Part shown: positions 8,301-16,735 of the stretch, one piece after another
Layout of the letters: each line of letters opens with the position of its first letter
How positions within the stretch are numbered: the stretch's first letter is position 1
Assembly: GCA_963704535.1 (NCBI GenBank)
Contig: OY969916.1
Span: 5,456,001-5,520,000 of the forward strand
Direction of reading: 5' to 3'
Source: G963704535 sp963704535
Lineage (GTDB): Bacteria > Chloroflexota > Chloroflexia > Chloroflexales > Roseiflexaceae
Length of the DNA: 64,000 nt
Program-made: the position numbers and the translations under genes
The notes under the pieces: generated by a model
Told to the model about the DNA's origin: nothing
The model's input: the letters and a program-made list of their open reading frames with translations, nothing else
Database searches by the model: none

Positions 8301-11300
8301 ATGAAAGACTTTGTCCACCTGCACGTCCACTCGGAATATAGCCTGCTCGACGGCTTCTCACTGATCGACGACCTGGTTGGCCGGGCCAAAGAGCTGGGGA
8401 TGGATACGCTGGCGCTGACCGACCACGGTGTGATGTACGGCGCGCTCGACTTCTACAACGCCTGCAAGAAGGCAGGCATCAAGCCGATCGTGGGCATGGA
8501 AGCCTACATGGCCGTCGGCGTCCACAACGACCGCACGCCCAAGGGCAAGGGCTACTACCACACCCTGCTGCTGGCGCAGAACGAGACCGGTTACAAGAAC
8601 CTGGTCAAGCTGACGACCCGCGCCCACCTCGATGGCTTCTACTACAAGCCGCGCATCGATCACGAGCTGCTCAAGGAGCACAGCGAGGGGCTGATCGTCA
8701 CATCGTCGTGCCTGGCCGGCGAGATCAACCGCCCGCTGACGCAGAAGGACAAGACCAAGGCGCGCGAGGTCGCCGGGTGGTACCGCGATCTGCTCGGCCC
8801 GGAGCACTACTACCTCGAACTCCAGCTCCACCCGGAGGTGCCCCAGCTTGAGGAGCTGAACGAGGAGCTGGTGCGAATCGGCCAGGAGCTGGGCATCCCG
8901 CTGGTGGCCACCAACGACGCCCACTTCGTTCGCAAGGAAGACGCCGAGGCCCACCGGCTGCTGCGCTGCATGGGCTTCAACCAGACGCTCCAGGAGTACT
9001 GCGCCAAGAACCCACTGCTGGACGACTCCTACCACATCAAGACCGGCGAAGACATGTACGGGCTGTTCAAGCGCTACGGCACCTCGCCGCTGGAGAACAC
9101 GCGCCGGATAGCCGAGATGTGCAGCCTGGAGCTGAACTTCGGGCGCGTGCAACTGCCCGACTTCAGCACCGTGGTCGAGCAGGTGCCCGCCGGCCACACG
9201 CCCGCGACGTTCCTGCGGCAAGTGTGCGAAGAAGGGCTGATGCGCCGCTTCGACGCCCACCCGACCGAGGAGTATGTCAAGCGGCTGGCCTACGAGCTGG
9301 ATGTGATCGACCAGACCGGCTTCCCGCTGTACATGCTGATCGTCTGGGACTTCGTGAAGTACGCCCGCGCCCGCGGCATCCCGTGCCTCCCGCGCGGCTC
9401 GGCCGGCGGCTCACTGGTGCTGTACTGCCTGGGCATCACCGATGTGGACCCGGTGGCCAATAAGCTGGTCTTCGAGCGCTTCCTCAACCCGGAGCGCAAG
9501 GAGATGCCCGATATCGACATGGACTTTGCCGACTCGCGCCGCCAGGAGGTGCTCGACTACGTCTCGAACAAGTACGGGCGCGACTGCACCGCCCAGATCA
9601 TCACCTTCGGCTCGCTGGGCGCCAAGGCGGCGCTGCGCGACGTGGGGCGGGTGCGCGGCATCCCGCTGAACGAGGTCGACCGGGTCGCCAAGCTGGTGCC
9701 GATGCTGCCGGTCGGCACCACGATCGCCCAGGCGCTGGAGCGTGTGCCGGAACTGAAGCAGATCTACGACGGCGACGTGACGATGCGTGAGCTGATCGCC
9801 CAAGCCCAGTGGCTTGAGGGGCATGCGCGCAACGTCGGCACGCACGCCTGCGGGGTGGTGGTCAGCAAGGACCCGCTGTTCGAGCTGGTGCCGCTCCAGC
9901 GCACCTCCAAGGACGAGAGCCAGGTCATGACCTCATTCCCAATGGGCACGCTGGGCGACATCGGCCTGCTCAAAATGGATATGCTGGGCCTGGCCAACCT
10001 CTCGATCGTCGATAACGCGCTGCGCTATATCAGCCAGCTCCTCGGCCGGCCCTTTACGCTGACCGACATCCCCACCGACGACCGGCCCGCGCTCGAATCG
10101 TTGGGCCGCGGCGAGACGATCGGCGTGTTCCAGCTTGAGGGCGCCGGCATGACCCGCTACCTCAAAGAGCTGAAGCCGAGCCGCGTCCAGGACATCTACG
10201 CTATGGTCGCGCTGTACCGGCCCGGCCCGCTGGAGCAGATCCCGCGCTACATCGAATGGAAGAACCACCCGGAGCGCATCACCTACCTGCACCCGATCCT
10301 CAAGCCGATCCTGGAGGACACCTACGGAATCATCGTCTACCAGGAGCAGGTGCTGGGCATCCTGATGCAGATGGCCGGCTACACCATGGGCAAGGCCGAT
10401 ATCGTCCGTAAGGCGATCGGCAAGAAGAACAAGGCCCTGATGGAGCAGGAAGGGCCGAAATTTAACGAAGGCTGTGTGAAGAACGGCCTGACGCCCGACC
10501 AAGCCCGAACCTTGTGGGACCTGATCCAGCCGTTTGCCGGCTACTCGTTCAACCGCGCCCACTCGACACTCTATGGCCTGCTCTCGTACCAGACCGCCTA
10601 CCTCAAGACCAACTACGCGACCGAGTATATGGCCGCCATCCTGAGCGCGGCCTCCGGCAGCACCGAGGATGTGGCCAAGTTCGTCGCCGAGTGCGGGCGG
10701 CTGGGCGTGGCGGTCTGCCCGGCCGACGTCAATGCCTCCGGCCTGGGCTTCACGATCGAGACGCTGCCGCAGCCACTGCCGCCCGGCATCCGCCACCCGC
10801 GCGGCGTGCGCTTCGGCCTGGCGGCGATCAAGAACGTCGGCGAGGGGCCGATCGAGGCAGTGATCAAAGCCCGCGATGAGGGCGGCCCGTTCCGTTCGCT
10901 CGAAGAGCTGTGCGAACGGGTCGACCGGGCGGCGCTCAACAAGCGCGTGCTAGAGAGCCTGATCAAGAGCGGCGCGATGGACGGGCTGCCCGGCAGCCGG
11001 CGGCAGAAGCTGGCCATCCTCGACCAGGCGCTCAAGGCCGGGATCGGCATGCAGGATAACCGTGCCAAAGGTCAGACGACGATGCTCGACGATTGGTATG
11101 GATCGAGCGCTGCGGCGAATGTGGGGCCGACAACGCCTGATTCCGGCGGCTCTATTTCGATGCCGGTGATCACCGAGACACCCCAGGACTACAAGGAGCA
11201 ACTGGCCTGGGAAAAGGAACTGCTGGGCATGTACGTCTCGGACCACCCGATCGCCAGAGCGCTCGACGGGCTCGACCTGACCGGCGTGACGCCGCTGAGC

Positions 11301-12140
11301 CAGCTCGGCACCGAGCTGGTCGGCCAGGTGCTGACGATCATCGGGATGCTCACGAGTGTGCGGCGGCTGGCGACCAAGAAGGGCGACAGTATGCTGGTGG
11401 CGGTCCTGGAGGATCTGGAGGCGTCGGCCGAGCTGGTGGCCTTCCCCAAGAGCTACGAGAAACACCGCGAGCTGCTGGTGGACGATGCGCTGCTGCGCGT
11501 CAGGGCCAAGGCGGACGAGCGCAATGGGACGATCCAACTGCTGCTGGAGGGCGCCGAGGCGCTCGAAGCGGTCGAGCGTCGGGTCGCGCTGGAGGTCGAG
11601 ATGGATTTAGAAGGACTGGAAGAGTATATTCCGGCTGGCGCCGCCGATACCTTCGCAGCGCCACAGGACGATATCCCGCATCCGGCCGGCCCAGGCTCAA
11701 TAGCGGCGAAACCGCAGCCCACCAGCGAAGTGCCGGCCGGTGAGCCTGCGCCGAGCCAGCCGATCAGCATCATCCGGTCGCGCACCAAGATGGGGACCAA
11801 CGGCAGTGGGAACGGCAACGGCAACGGCAACGGCGGAGGAAGCGGCAACAGCAACAGCGGTGGGAGCGGCAGCGGCTATGGCGGCGGCGCGCCGGCGGCG
11901 CCGACACACCTGCTGCGCCTGTTCCTGCCGCGCTCGCACGACTTCGACGCCGACGTCCTAAAGATGCAGATGGTCGATCGGGTGCTGCGCGAGAGCGCCG
12001 GCGAGGACCAGGTAATCATCCACCTGCCCAACGCGCTCGGCATGGTGCTGCTGAAGCCGCGCCACAAGATCCGCTGCACCGACGCGCTCGTTGGCGCGCT
12101 GCGGGAGGTGCTGGGCGTCGAGGGCGTTGCGATGGAATAA
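8301..12140 (+). CDS. dnaE: DNA polymerase III subunit alpha
   Basis: Replicative polymerase catalytic subunit (C family), 1279 residues. ATG at 8301 has TTGGAG seven bases upstream. An N-terminal PHP domain opens with HLHVHSEYSLLDGF and extends to about residue 215. The palm carries PDIDMDF (catalytic aspartates near 403 and 405) and KMDMLGL (third aspartate near 558). A helix-hairpin-helix region lies about 870-900 (LNKRVLESLIKSGAMDGL) and an OB fold about 985-1060. The C-terminal part contains a low-complexity Gly/Asn/Ser linker (about residues 1170-1195), then a short folded tail. A clear terminator follows. No exonuclease domain of the PolC type is present. Confidence 0.97.
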   Translation: MKDFVHLHVHSEYSLLDGFSLIDDLVGRAKELGMDTLALTDHGVMYGALDFYNACKKAGIKPIVGMEAYMAVGVHNDRTPKGKGYYHTLLLAQNETGYKNLVKLTTRAHLDGFYYKPRIDHELLKEHSEGLIVTSSCLAGEINRPLTQKDKTKAREVAGWYRDLLGPEHYYLELQLHPEVPQLEELNEELVRIGQELGIPLVATNDAHFVRKEDAEAHRLLRCMGFNQTLQEYCAKNPLLDDSYHIKTGEDMYGLFKRYGTSPLENTRRIAEMCSLELNFGRVQLPDFSTVVEQVPAGHTPATFLRQVCEEGLMRRFDAHPTEEYVKRLAYELDVIDQTGFPLYMLIVWDFVKYARARGIPCLPRGSAGGSLVLYCLGITDVDPVANKLVFERFLNPERKEMPDIDMDFADSRRQEVLDYVSNKYGRDCTAQIITFGSLGAKAALRDVGRVRGIPLNEVDRVAKLVPMLPVGTTIAQALERVPELKQIYDGDVTMRELIAQAQWLEGHARNVGTHACGVVVSKDPLFELVPLQRTSKDESQVMTSFPMGTLGDIGLLKMDMLGLANLSIVDNALRYISQLLGRPFTLTDIPTDDRPALESLGRGETIGVFQLEGAGMTRYLKELKPSRVQDIYAMVALYRPGPLEQIPRYIEWKNHPERITYLHPILKPILEDTYGIIVYQEQVLGILMQMAGYTMGKADIVRKAIGKKNKALMEQEGPKFNEGCVKNGLTPDQARTLWDLIQPFAGYSFNRAHSTLYGLLSYQTAYLKTNYATEYMAAILSAASGSTEDVAKFVAECGRLGVAVCPADVNASGLGFTIETLPQPLPPGIRHPRGVRFGLAAIKNVGEGPIEAVIKARDEGGPFRSLEELCERVDRAALNKRVLESLIKSGAMDGLPGSRRQKLAILDQALKAGIGMQDNRAKGQTTMLDDWYGSSAAANVGPTTPDSGGSISMPVITETPQDYKEQLAWEKELLGMYVSDHPIARALDGLDLTGVTPLSQLGTELVGQVLTIIGMLTSVRRLATKKGDSMLVAVLEDLEASAELVAFPKSYEKHRELLVDDALLRVRAKADERNGTIQLLLEGAEALEAVERRVALEVEMDLEGLEEYIPAGAADTFAAPQDDIPHPAGPGSIAAKPQPTSEVPAGEPAPSQPISIIRSRTKMGTNGSGNGNGNGNGGGSGNSNSGGSGSGYGGGAPAAPTHLLRLFLPRSHDFDADVLKMQMVDRVLRESAGEDQVIIHLPNALGMVLLKPRHKIRCTDALVGALREVLGVEGVAME

Positions 12141-12165
12141 GTGCTCGTTCGGAGATAAGAAATCG

Positions 12166-12214
12166 AAGGGGGAGTTTGAGGGGGAAGCCCCTCAAACTCC
12201 CCCTTTTTTAATAG
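12166..12214 (+). terminator. Intrinsic terminator after dnaE, built from the dispersed hairpin
   Basis: AAGGGGGAGTTTGAGGGG pairs perfectly with CCCCTCAAACTCCCCCTT across GAAG and ends in TTTTTTAA. The arm sequence is that of the dispersed TIR/hairpin element. Confidence 0.9.
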
Positions 12215-12283
12215 CCTGAAGATTTAGTTCCATGAAGCCATTTCAGGGTATACACATTTCTTTGCAAATGATGTTCAAATGTA

Positions 12284-12312
12284 TTGACAAACCTTTGCAA
12301 TACGTGTATACT
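12284..12312 (+). promoter_or_regulatory. Consensus sigma-70 promoter
   Basis: TTGACA at 12284-12289, a 17-base spacer, and TATACT at 12307-12312. Transcription should start near 12319, 37 bases before the sigma-factor ATG. Confidence 0.85.
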
Positions 12313-12355
12313 CTGGTTCGAGGCGATGATAACCTACCGAAGAGAGGAACTACCG

Positions 12356-13006
12356 ATGGCCCCTGATCAAGCAGCAGCGTCAGGCAGCGGCTCCGCCGAA
12401 ACAACCCGCCCTCCTATACAGGTTGATGAACATGATGATCTGGCGCTGATCGGGGCGATCGCACAGCGAGATAACCGGGCGCTTGAAGTGCTCTACGACC
12501 GCTACTCGGCCATGGTGTACCGCATGGCGCTGCGGATTCTGAAGAGTCCCGAGCAGGCCGAAGATATTGTGCAAGAGGTCTTCTGGCGGGTTTGGCGGCG
12601 CAGCGAGAGCTTCGAGCGCGAGCGCGGGCGCGTGGCCCAGTGGGTGTTCGGCATCGCGCATAACCTGTGCATCGACGAGCTGCGGCGCATCCGGGCGCGG
12701 CCAACACCTGTCTACGAGGATGTCGATCACCCAGTGATCCAGCAACTCATCGACGAGCAGGTCGATGTCCCGGCCAGCGCCTGGTCGAGCGAGCGGCGCC
12801 GCGTGATCGTCGAGGCGCTGCGCCACCTCCCGCAGGCTCAACGGCAGGCGGTCGAGATGGCCTTCTTCGGCGAGATGTCGCACCAGGAGATCGCGAACCG
12901 GCTCGACCGGCCACTCGGCACGATCAAGACCCGCGTTCGCCTGGGCTTGCATAAGCTGGCCGACCTACTCGCCGCACGCGGGCTCCAGTCGAGCGATGCC
13001 TGGTAG
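12356..13006 (+). CDS. RNA polymerase sigma factor, ECF/sigma-70 family
   Basis: A 216-residue alternative sigma factor. ATG at 12356 has AGAGGAA eight bases upstream; longer frames begin inside the promoter, so they can be excluded. Region 2 spans about 40-110 (ALEVLYDRYSAMVYRMALRI, AEDIVQEVFWRVWRR, WVFGIAHNLCIDELRR). Region 4 spans about 150-205 (LRHLPQAQRQAVEMAFFGEM, SHQEIANRLDRPLGTIKTRV). There is no adjacent anti-sigma gene; the next gene is convergent. The promoter is housekeeping-type rather than autoregulatory in appearance. Confidence 0.93.
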   Translation: MAPDQAAASGSGSAETTRPPIQVDEHDDLALIGAIAQRDNRALEVLYDRYSAMVYRMALRILKSPEQAEDIVQEVFWRVWRRSESFERERGRVAQWVFGIAHNLCIDELRRIRARPTPVYEDVDHPVIQQLIDEQVDVPASAWSSERRRVIVEALRHLPQAQRQAVEMAFFGEMSHQEIANRLDRPLGTIKTRVRLGLHKLADLLAARGLQSSDAW

Positions 13007-13314
13007 CGCCGACCGATGACAAGATGACAAGGTGACAAGATGACAAGGTGACGGGGAGAGGATGGAGGATGGAGCCAGGGCACGTAAGGGCGTATTGCAT
13101 ACGCCCCCATTGCATACGCCCCCCACCGAACCCCGAAGAACCGAGAACCTGTAGGGCAGGCCCTCCGTGGCCGCCCGCTCCGTGGCCGCCCACCTCCGTG
13201 GCCGCCCACCTCCGTGGCCGCCCACCTCCGTGGCCGCCTCCGTGGCCGCTCGCCTCCGTGGCCGCCGGGACGCCACGCAACACGCAACACGCTTCACGCT
13301 TCACGCTTCACGTT
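13007..13314. repeat. Composite repeat block A
   Basis: No gene. Ordered modules: (TGACAAGG)n 13015-13052; GGATGGAGGATGGAGCC; the palindrome GGGCGTATTGCATACGCCC (about 13088-13106); GTAGGGCAGGCCCTCC; CTCCGTGGCCGCCCAC repeats of about 16 bases (13165-13268); AACACGC/TTTCACG heptamers (13274-13320). The first 100 bases of the middle part recur almost identically at 15086-15200. Confidence 0.85.
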
Positions 13315-14259
13315 TCACGCGCCATCCAGGATCGCAGCCAGATCCGCGTCGGCGGGCGGGCGAGCGCCGAAGCGGGCGACGACCCAGCTCCCGATCGCGT
13401 TGGCGAAGCGCGCGGCGGCGGCCAGGTCCCCGTCGCGTCGGTAGCGGGCGATGAACGCGGCGGCGAAAGCGTCGCCGGCGCCGGTCGCATCGACCACCGC
13501 GACCGCGGCAGTCGGGTAGTGCCGGGCGTGGCCGCTGGCGCTCACGTAGCAGCCTTCGCGATCGAGCTTGAGCACCACGGTCGCCCCTGGATAGCGCTCG
13601 TGGAGCGCCTGGGCGATCGCCGCCGGCTCCTGCTCACCGGTCAGCACCGTGCCTTCGTCGCGGTTCGGAAACAGCAGATCGACCGGCAGGGCCGCCGTGA
13701 TCCGCGCGAATGCCTCCACACCGAGCTGGCCGATCATCTGGTAGGATGCCGGGTCGAGTGAGACACCGGCGCCGGCCGCGCTGGCGACCTGGGCCGCGCG
13801 CAGGGCTGCGGCGCGCGGCGGGTCGGTGAAGAGCGACCAGGCGGTAATGTGAACGTGGCCGCAGACCCGCAGCGCTTCTTCGGGCAGGTCGGCCGGCAGC
13901 AACTGGAAGTCGGCGCCCTGGTTCGTGACCATGCTGCGCTCCCCGGCCTGGTCGATCAGCACCAGGATCACGCCGGTATCATGCTCGGCGGTGCGCGCGA
14001 TATGCGTCGCGACGCCCTCGGCGGCCAGGCTCTCAACGAGCTGCGCGCCAAGCAGATCGGCGCCGACCTTGCCGACGAACCCGGCCGGCATCCCCACCCG
14101 CGCGACCCAGGCCGCGACGTTGGCGGCCGATCCCCCAGGCGCCAGCACGATCCGCCCGGTCGTGTCGCCGCCGGGCAGCAAGGCGCCATCGGGCTTGACC
14201 AGCGCATCCCAGACCAGGTCGCCGACGACGATGATCGGTTTCTGCTTGTCGGTGGTCAA
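13315..14259 (-). CDS. PfkB-family carbohydrate kinase
   Basis: A cytosolic ribokinase-fold sugar or nucleoside kinase, 314 residues, the normal family length. It has the N-terminal substrate motif GGSAANVAAWVARVG, and the PfkB signature VVDATGAGDAFAAAFIAR with the catalytic Asp and anion hole GAGD near the C-terminus. The start appears to be TTG at 14259 (GAGG upstream); no ATG is available in frame nearby. The substrate cannot be named: the AANVA motif suits fructokinase, adenosine kinase or KDG kinase-type members alike. Confidence 0.88.
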   Translation of the reverse strand: MTTDKQKPIIVVGDLVWDALVKPDGALLPGGDTTGRIVLAPGGSAANVAAWVARVGMPAGFVGKVGADLLGAQLVESLAAEGVATHIARTAEHDTGVILVLIDQAGERSMVTNQGADFQLLPADLPEEALRVCGHVHITAWSLFTDPPRAAALRAAQVASAAGAGVSLDPASYQMIGQLGVEAFARITAALPVDLLFPNRDEGTVLTGEQEPAAIAQALHERYPGATVVLKLDREGCYVSASGHARHYPTAAVAVVDATGAGDAFAAAFIARYRRDGDLAAAARFANAIGSWVVARFGARPPADADLAAILDGA

Positions 14260-14403
14260 AGCTGACCTCGCTCTTCTTTAGGAATCTTGGTGGGTTTGTG
14301 GGGAGGACCGCCGGCCCTCCCCACGCCCTCCCGCGCATTCAGAAGCAGGGAAGAGTATACCACGCCTCACTCCGAAAACCCGGCCTTTCCTCCTGAAGTC
14401 GTA

Positions 14404-14432
14404 TTGACCATATACTTCTTGCGTGTTAAAAT
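14404..14432 (+). promoter_or_regulatory. Promoter of the tetR-thioesterase-GNAT unit
   Basis: TTGACC at 14404-14409, a 17-base spacer, TAAAAT at 14427-14432. Predicted transcription start about 14439, inside the operator. Confidence 0.8.
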
Positions 14433-14435
14433 CAA

Positions 14436-14449
14436 ACCGAACGGTCGGT
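14436..14449. promoter_or_regulatory. Probable TetR-family operator
   Basis: ACCGA-ACGG-TCGGT is an inverted repeat directly after the -10 box. The ACCGACCGGTCGGT type of site is common for TetR regulators, so it is the likely autorepression site. Confidence 0.65.
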
Positions 14450-14467
14450 ATTATTCTGGAGCAGAAA

Positions 14468-15079
14468 ATGGGAAAGGGCGAGCAAACCCGCCAGGCCATT
14501 CTGGAACGCGCGGCCCAGGTGTTCAACGTCCACGGCTACTCGGGCACGGCCATGAGTGAGCTAATGCGCCAGACCGGGCTGACCAAGGGTGGGATCTACA
14601 ACCACTTCGGCAGCAAGGAGGCGCTGGCGCTGGAGGCGTTCGACTTCGCCATGGACGCGATCACGCTGCGCTTTCGCCAGGTGCTCAAGGGGCGGGTGCG
14701 GGCCATCGATAGGCTCCTGGCGACCGTCGAGATCTTTCGTGGCATGATCGAGGAGCCGATCATCATGGGCGGGTGCCCGATCCTCAACACCGCGATCGAG
14801 GCCGACGACGTCCACCCGGCGCTGCGCGACCGGGCCAGGCGGGCGATGTCGGAGTGGCACCACTTCATCGTTCGCACGGCTACGAAGGGCATCGCGGCCG
14901 GCGAGCTGCTGCCGGAGACCGATCCCGAGGCGCTGGCGACCGTGATCACCGCCACGCTGGAAGGGGCGGTGATGCTCAGCAAGCTCTACGGCGACACGAC
15001 GCACATGAATCGAGTGGTCGAGCATCTCACCCGGTACCTGGGTTCGCTCGATCCGGCCGGGGACAAGATGAAGGGGTGA
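14468..15079 (+). CDS. TetR/AcrR family transcriptional regulator
   Basis: A 203-residue repressor. ATG at 14468 is preceded by GGAG; the frame upstream lies in the promoter. The N-terminal helix-turn-helix domain reads GEQTRQAILERAAQVFNVHG, SGTAMSELMRQTGLTKGGIY, NHFGSKEALALEAF. The C-terminal ligand domain contains GGCPILNTAIEADDVHPALR, a pattern of the TetR_C subgroup that includes AcuR/YxaF-like regulators. Its promoter carries an ACCGA-N4-TCGGT inverted repeat over the start point. The thioesterase gene downstream on the same strand is a possible target, although 344 bases of repeats separate them. Confidence 0.92.
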   Translation: MGKGEQTRQAILERAAQVFNVHGYSGTAMSELMRQTGLTKGGIYNHFGSKEALALEAFDFAMDAITLRFRQVLKGRVRAIDRLLATVEIFRGMIEEPIIMGGCPILNTAIEADDVHPALRDRARRAMSEWHHFIVRTATKGIAAGELLPETDPEALATVITATLEGAVMLSKLYGDTTHMNRVVEHLTRYLGSLDPAGDKMKG

Positions 15080-15423
15080 AAGGGAGGATGGAGGATGGAG
15101 GATGGAGCCAGGGCACGTAAGGGCGTATTGCATACGCCCCCATTGCATACGCCCCCACCGAACCCCGAAGAATTGAGAACCTGTAGGGCAGGCCCTCCGT
15201 GGCCGCCCGTCCGTGGCCGCCCGTCCGTCGGTCCGTGGCCGCCCGTCCGTGGCCGCCCGTCCGTGGCCGCCCGTCCGTCGGTCCGTGGCCGCCCGTCCGT
15301 GGCCGCCCGTCCGTGGCCGCCCGTCCGTGGCCGCCCGGACGCCACGCATCACACATCACGCATCACGCATCACGTTTCACGTTTCACGCAACACGCTTCC
15401 TGTAAATCGAGCAAGGAGCCACA
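15080..15423. repeat. Composite repeat block B
   Basis: No gene. It repeats block A (GGAGGATGGAGCC, the GGGCGTATTGCATACGCCC palindrome, GTAGGGCAGGCCCTCC), then carries a 14-bp array of TCCGTGGCCGCCCG (about 15195-15340, two sub-blocks with inserted TCGG), then ATCACGC/TTTCACG/AACACGC heptamers (15345-15400). The last 20 bases carry the binding site of the thioesterase gene. Confidence 0.85.
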
Positions 15424-15978
15424 ATGTCGACGAGCGCAACCGAGACGACGGACCGGACCCGCACGATTACCTGGCAAGACCCACTGATTTCGGCTGCGGC
15501 GGCGCGCGGCATGAGCGGGATCGACTTCTTGCGCGCCATGGTCAACGGCGAACTGCCGCCACCACCGATCGGGGTACTGTTGGGAATGAGCGTGCTGGAG
15601 GTCGAGCCGGGCCGGGTCGTGTTTGGCGTCGATCCGGAAGAGTACCACTACAACCCGATCGGCGTCGTCCACGGTGGCGTGGCGTGTACGCTGTGCGACT
15701 TGGCCATGGGCTGCGCGATCCAATCGACGCTGCTGGCCGGGACAGGCTACACCACGCTTGAACTCCACGTCAACTTCGTTCGCCCGCTGACCAGCGCGAC
15801 CGGCCCGGTTCGCTGCGAGGCCGAGGTCATCCACGTCGGCGGGCGCACGGCCACGGCGCAAGCCCGGCTGCTTGACCGGGACGGCAAGCTTTACAGCCAC
15901 GCGACGACAACATGCATCATTTTCCGGCCAGAAGGAGGCCAGTATGACGGCAATCGAAGCACACCAGCTTCCAGTTGA
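15424..15978 (+). CDS. PaaI-family hotdog-fold thioesterase
   Basis: An acyl-CoA or aryl-CoA thioesterase-like protein, 184 residues. ATG at 15424 has AAGGAGCCACA upstream. The hotdog core shows the PaaI pattern: HYNPIGVVHGGVACTLCDLA (the HGG motif with the following catalytic-helix acidic residue) and TLELHVNFVRPL, followed by IHVGGRTATAQARL. Residues beyond about 165 are encoded in the overlap with the next gene. It may act on CoA esters of aromatic or fatty acids; the substrate is not predictable. Confidence 0.88.
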   Translation: MSTSATETTDRTRTITWQDPLISAAAARGMSGIDFLRAMVNGELPPPPIGVLLGMSVLEVEPGRVVFGVDPEEYHYNPIGVVHGGVACTLCDLAMGCAIQSTLLAGTGYTTLELHVNFVRPLTSATGPVRCEAEVIHVGGRTATAQARLLDRDGKLYSHATTTCIIFRPEGGQYDGNRSTPASS

Positions 15979-16516
15979 GCTGTTCGCCCCAGCCCAGCAC
16001 GAGCGCGTCCCCATGCTGACCAGCGACGGGCGCGCCCTCACCGTCCGGCATATCGTGCCCCACGACACAGCGCTGTTGGTGGACCTATTCTACCGGATGT
16101 CGGATCGCACACGCACGCTGCGCTTCTTCAGGCCGCTGAACTGCCCGGAAGACGCCGTCTGGCGCGAGGCCACGCGGCTGTCGAACATCGACCCCCGGCT
16201 TGAGGCGGCGCTGGTCGCCACGGCCCACGAGGAGGGGCAGGAGCGAGCGATCGGCGTCGCGCGGTTGGTCCACGACCCCAGCAGCCCACAGGTCGCCGAG
16301 GTAGCGATAGTCGTGCGTGATGACTACCAGGCCGGCGGGGTGGGGACGACGATCATCAACCTGCTCGTGCAGGTGGCGCAGGCGCGCGGAATCACCACGC
16401 TGCGCGCCTATATGCTGGCCGAGAACCGCGCCGTGCGGCGGCTCATCCGCAGGCTGGGGCTGACCTACACGACCCAGACTTCGCGCGGCGAGACACTGCT
16501 CTTGGCCCAGATTTGA
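15944..16516 (+). CDS. GNAT family N-acetyltransferase
   Basis: A 190-residue acetyl-CoA-dependent transferase. ATG at 15944 is preceded by a near-perfect GAAGGAGG and overlaps the 3' end of the thioesterase gene by 35 bases, indicating translational coupling. Acetyl-CoA binding motif A is visible as VRDDYQAGGVGTTIINLLVQ, followed by LRAYMLAENRAVRRLIRRLG. Its N-terminal LTVRHIVPHDTALLVDLFYR resembles the acetyltransferase domain found fused to acyl-CoA synthetases (Pat-like). A protein or small-molecule substrate is possible. Confidence 0.85.
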   Translation: MTAIEAHQLPVELFAPAQHERVPMLTSDGRALTVRHIVPHDTALLVDLFYRMSDRTRTLRFFRPLNCPEDAVWREATRLSNIDPRLEAALVATAHEEGQERAIGVARLVHDPSSPQVAEVAIVVRDDYQAGGVGTTIINLLVQVAQARGITTLRAYMLAENRAVRRLIRRLGLTYTTQTSRGETLLLAQI

Positions 16517-16519
16517 ACG

Positions 16520-16680
16520 GGGAAGGACGGAAGAGCGGGAGCAGCGGAACAAGAACCAGCGGAAGGATGGAAGCAGCAGAAGAGCATAAGCACCACTACC
16601 TGCTTCGTCCGCTCTCAATCCGCACCTTCCGTCGTTCCGCTTCCGCCACCTCCGTCGCCCCGGTGTTCCCCGTTCAAGTC
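16520..16680. repeat. Long imperfect inverted repeat of GGAAG words
   Basis: The left arm (GAACGGGGAAGGACGGAAG onward, with GGAAGC/CGGAAC words) is matched by the right arm ending TTCCGTCGTTCCGCTTCCGC...CCCCGTTCAA. A similar CTTCCG/TTCCGC-rich arm recurs at 19200-19310 and 19560-19635. Confidence 0.6.
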
Positions 16681-16695
16681 GCGACCATAGATGGG

Positions 16696-16724
16696 TTGAC
16701 ATCCGGCGCGGGACCTGCTACCCT
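16696..16724 (+). promoter_or_regulatory. Promoter of the T-box/aspS transcript
   Basis: TTGACA at 16696-16701, a 17-base spacer, TACCCT at 16719-16724. The predicted start near 16731 is just before the T-box leader. Confidence 0.8.
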
Positions 16725-16735
16725 ACAGGCCAGAA

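Noticed and set aside
13160..15340. Proline/arginine-rich proteins in the GTGGCCGCC arrays
   Set aside because: The frames consist only of 14- and 16-bp repeat translations, are open in several frames and lack starts with binding sites.
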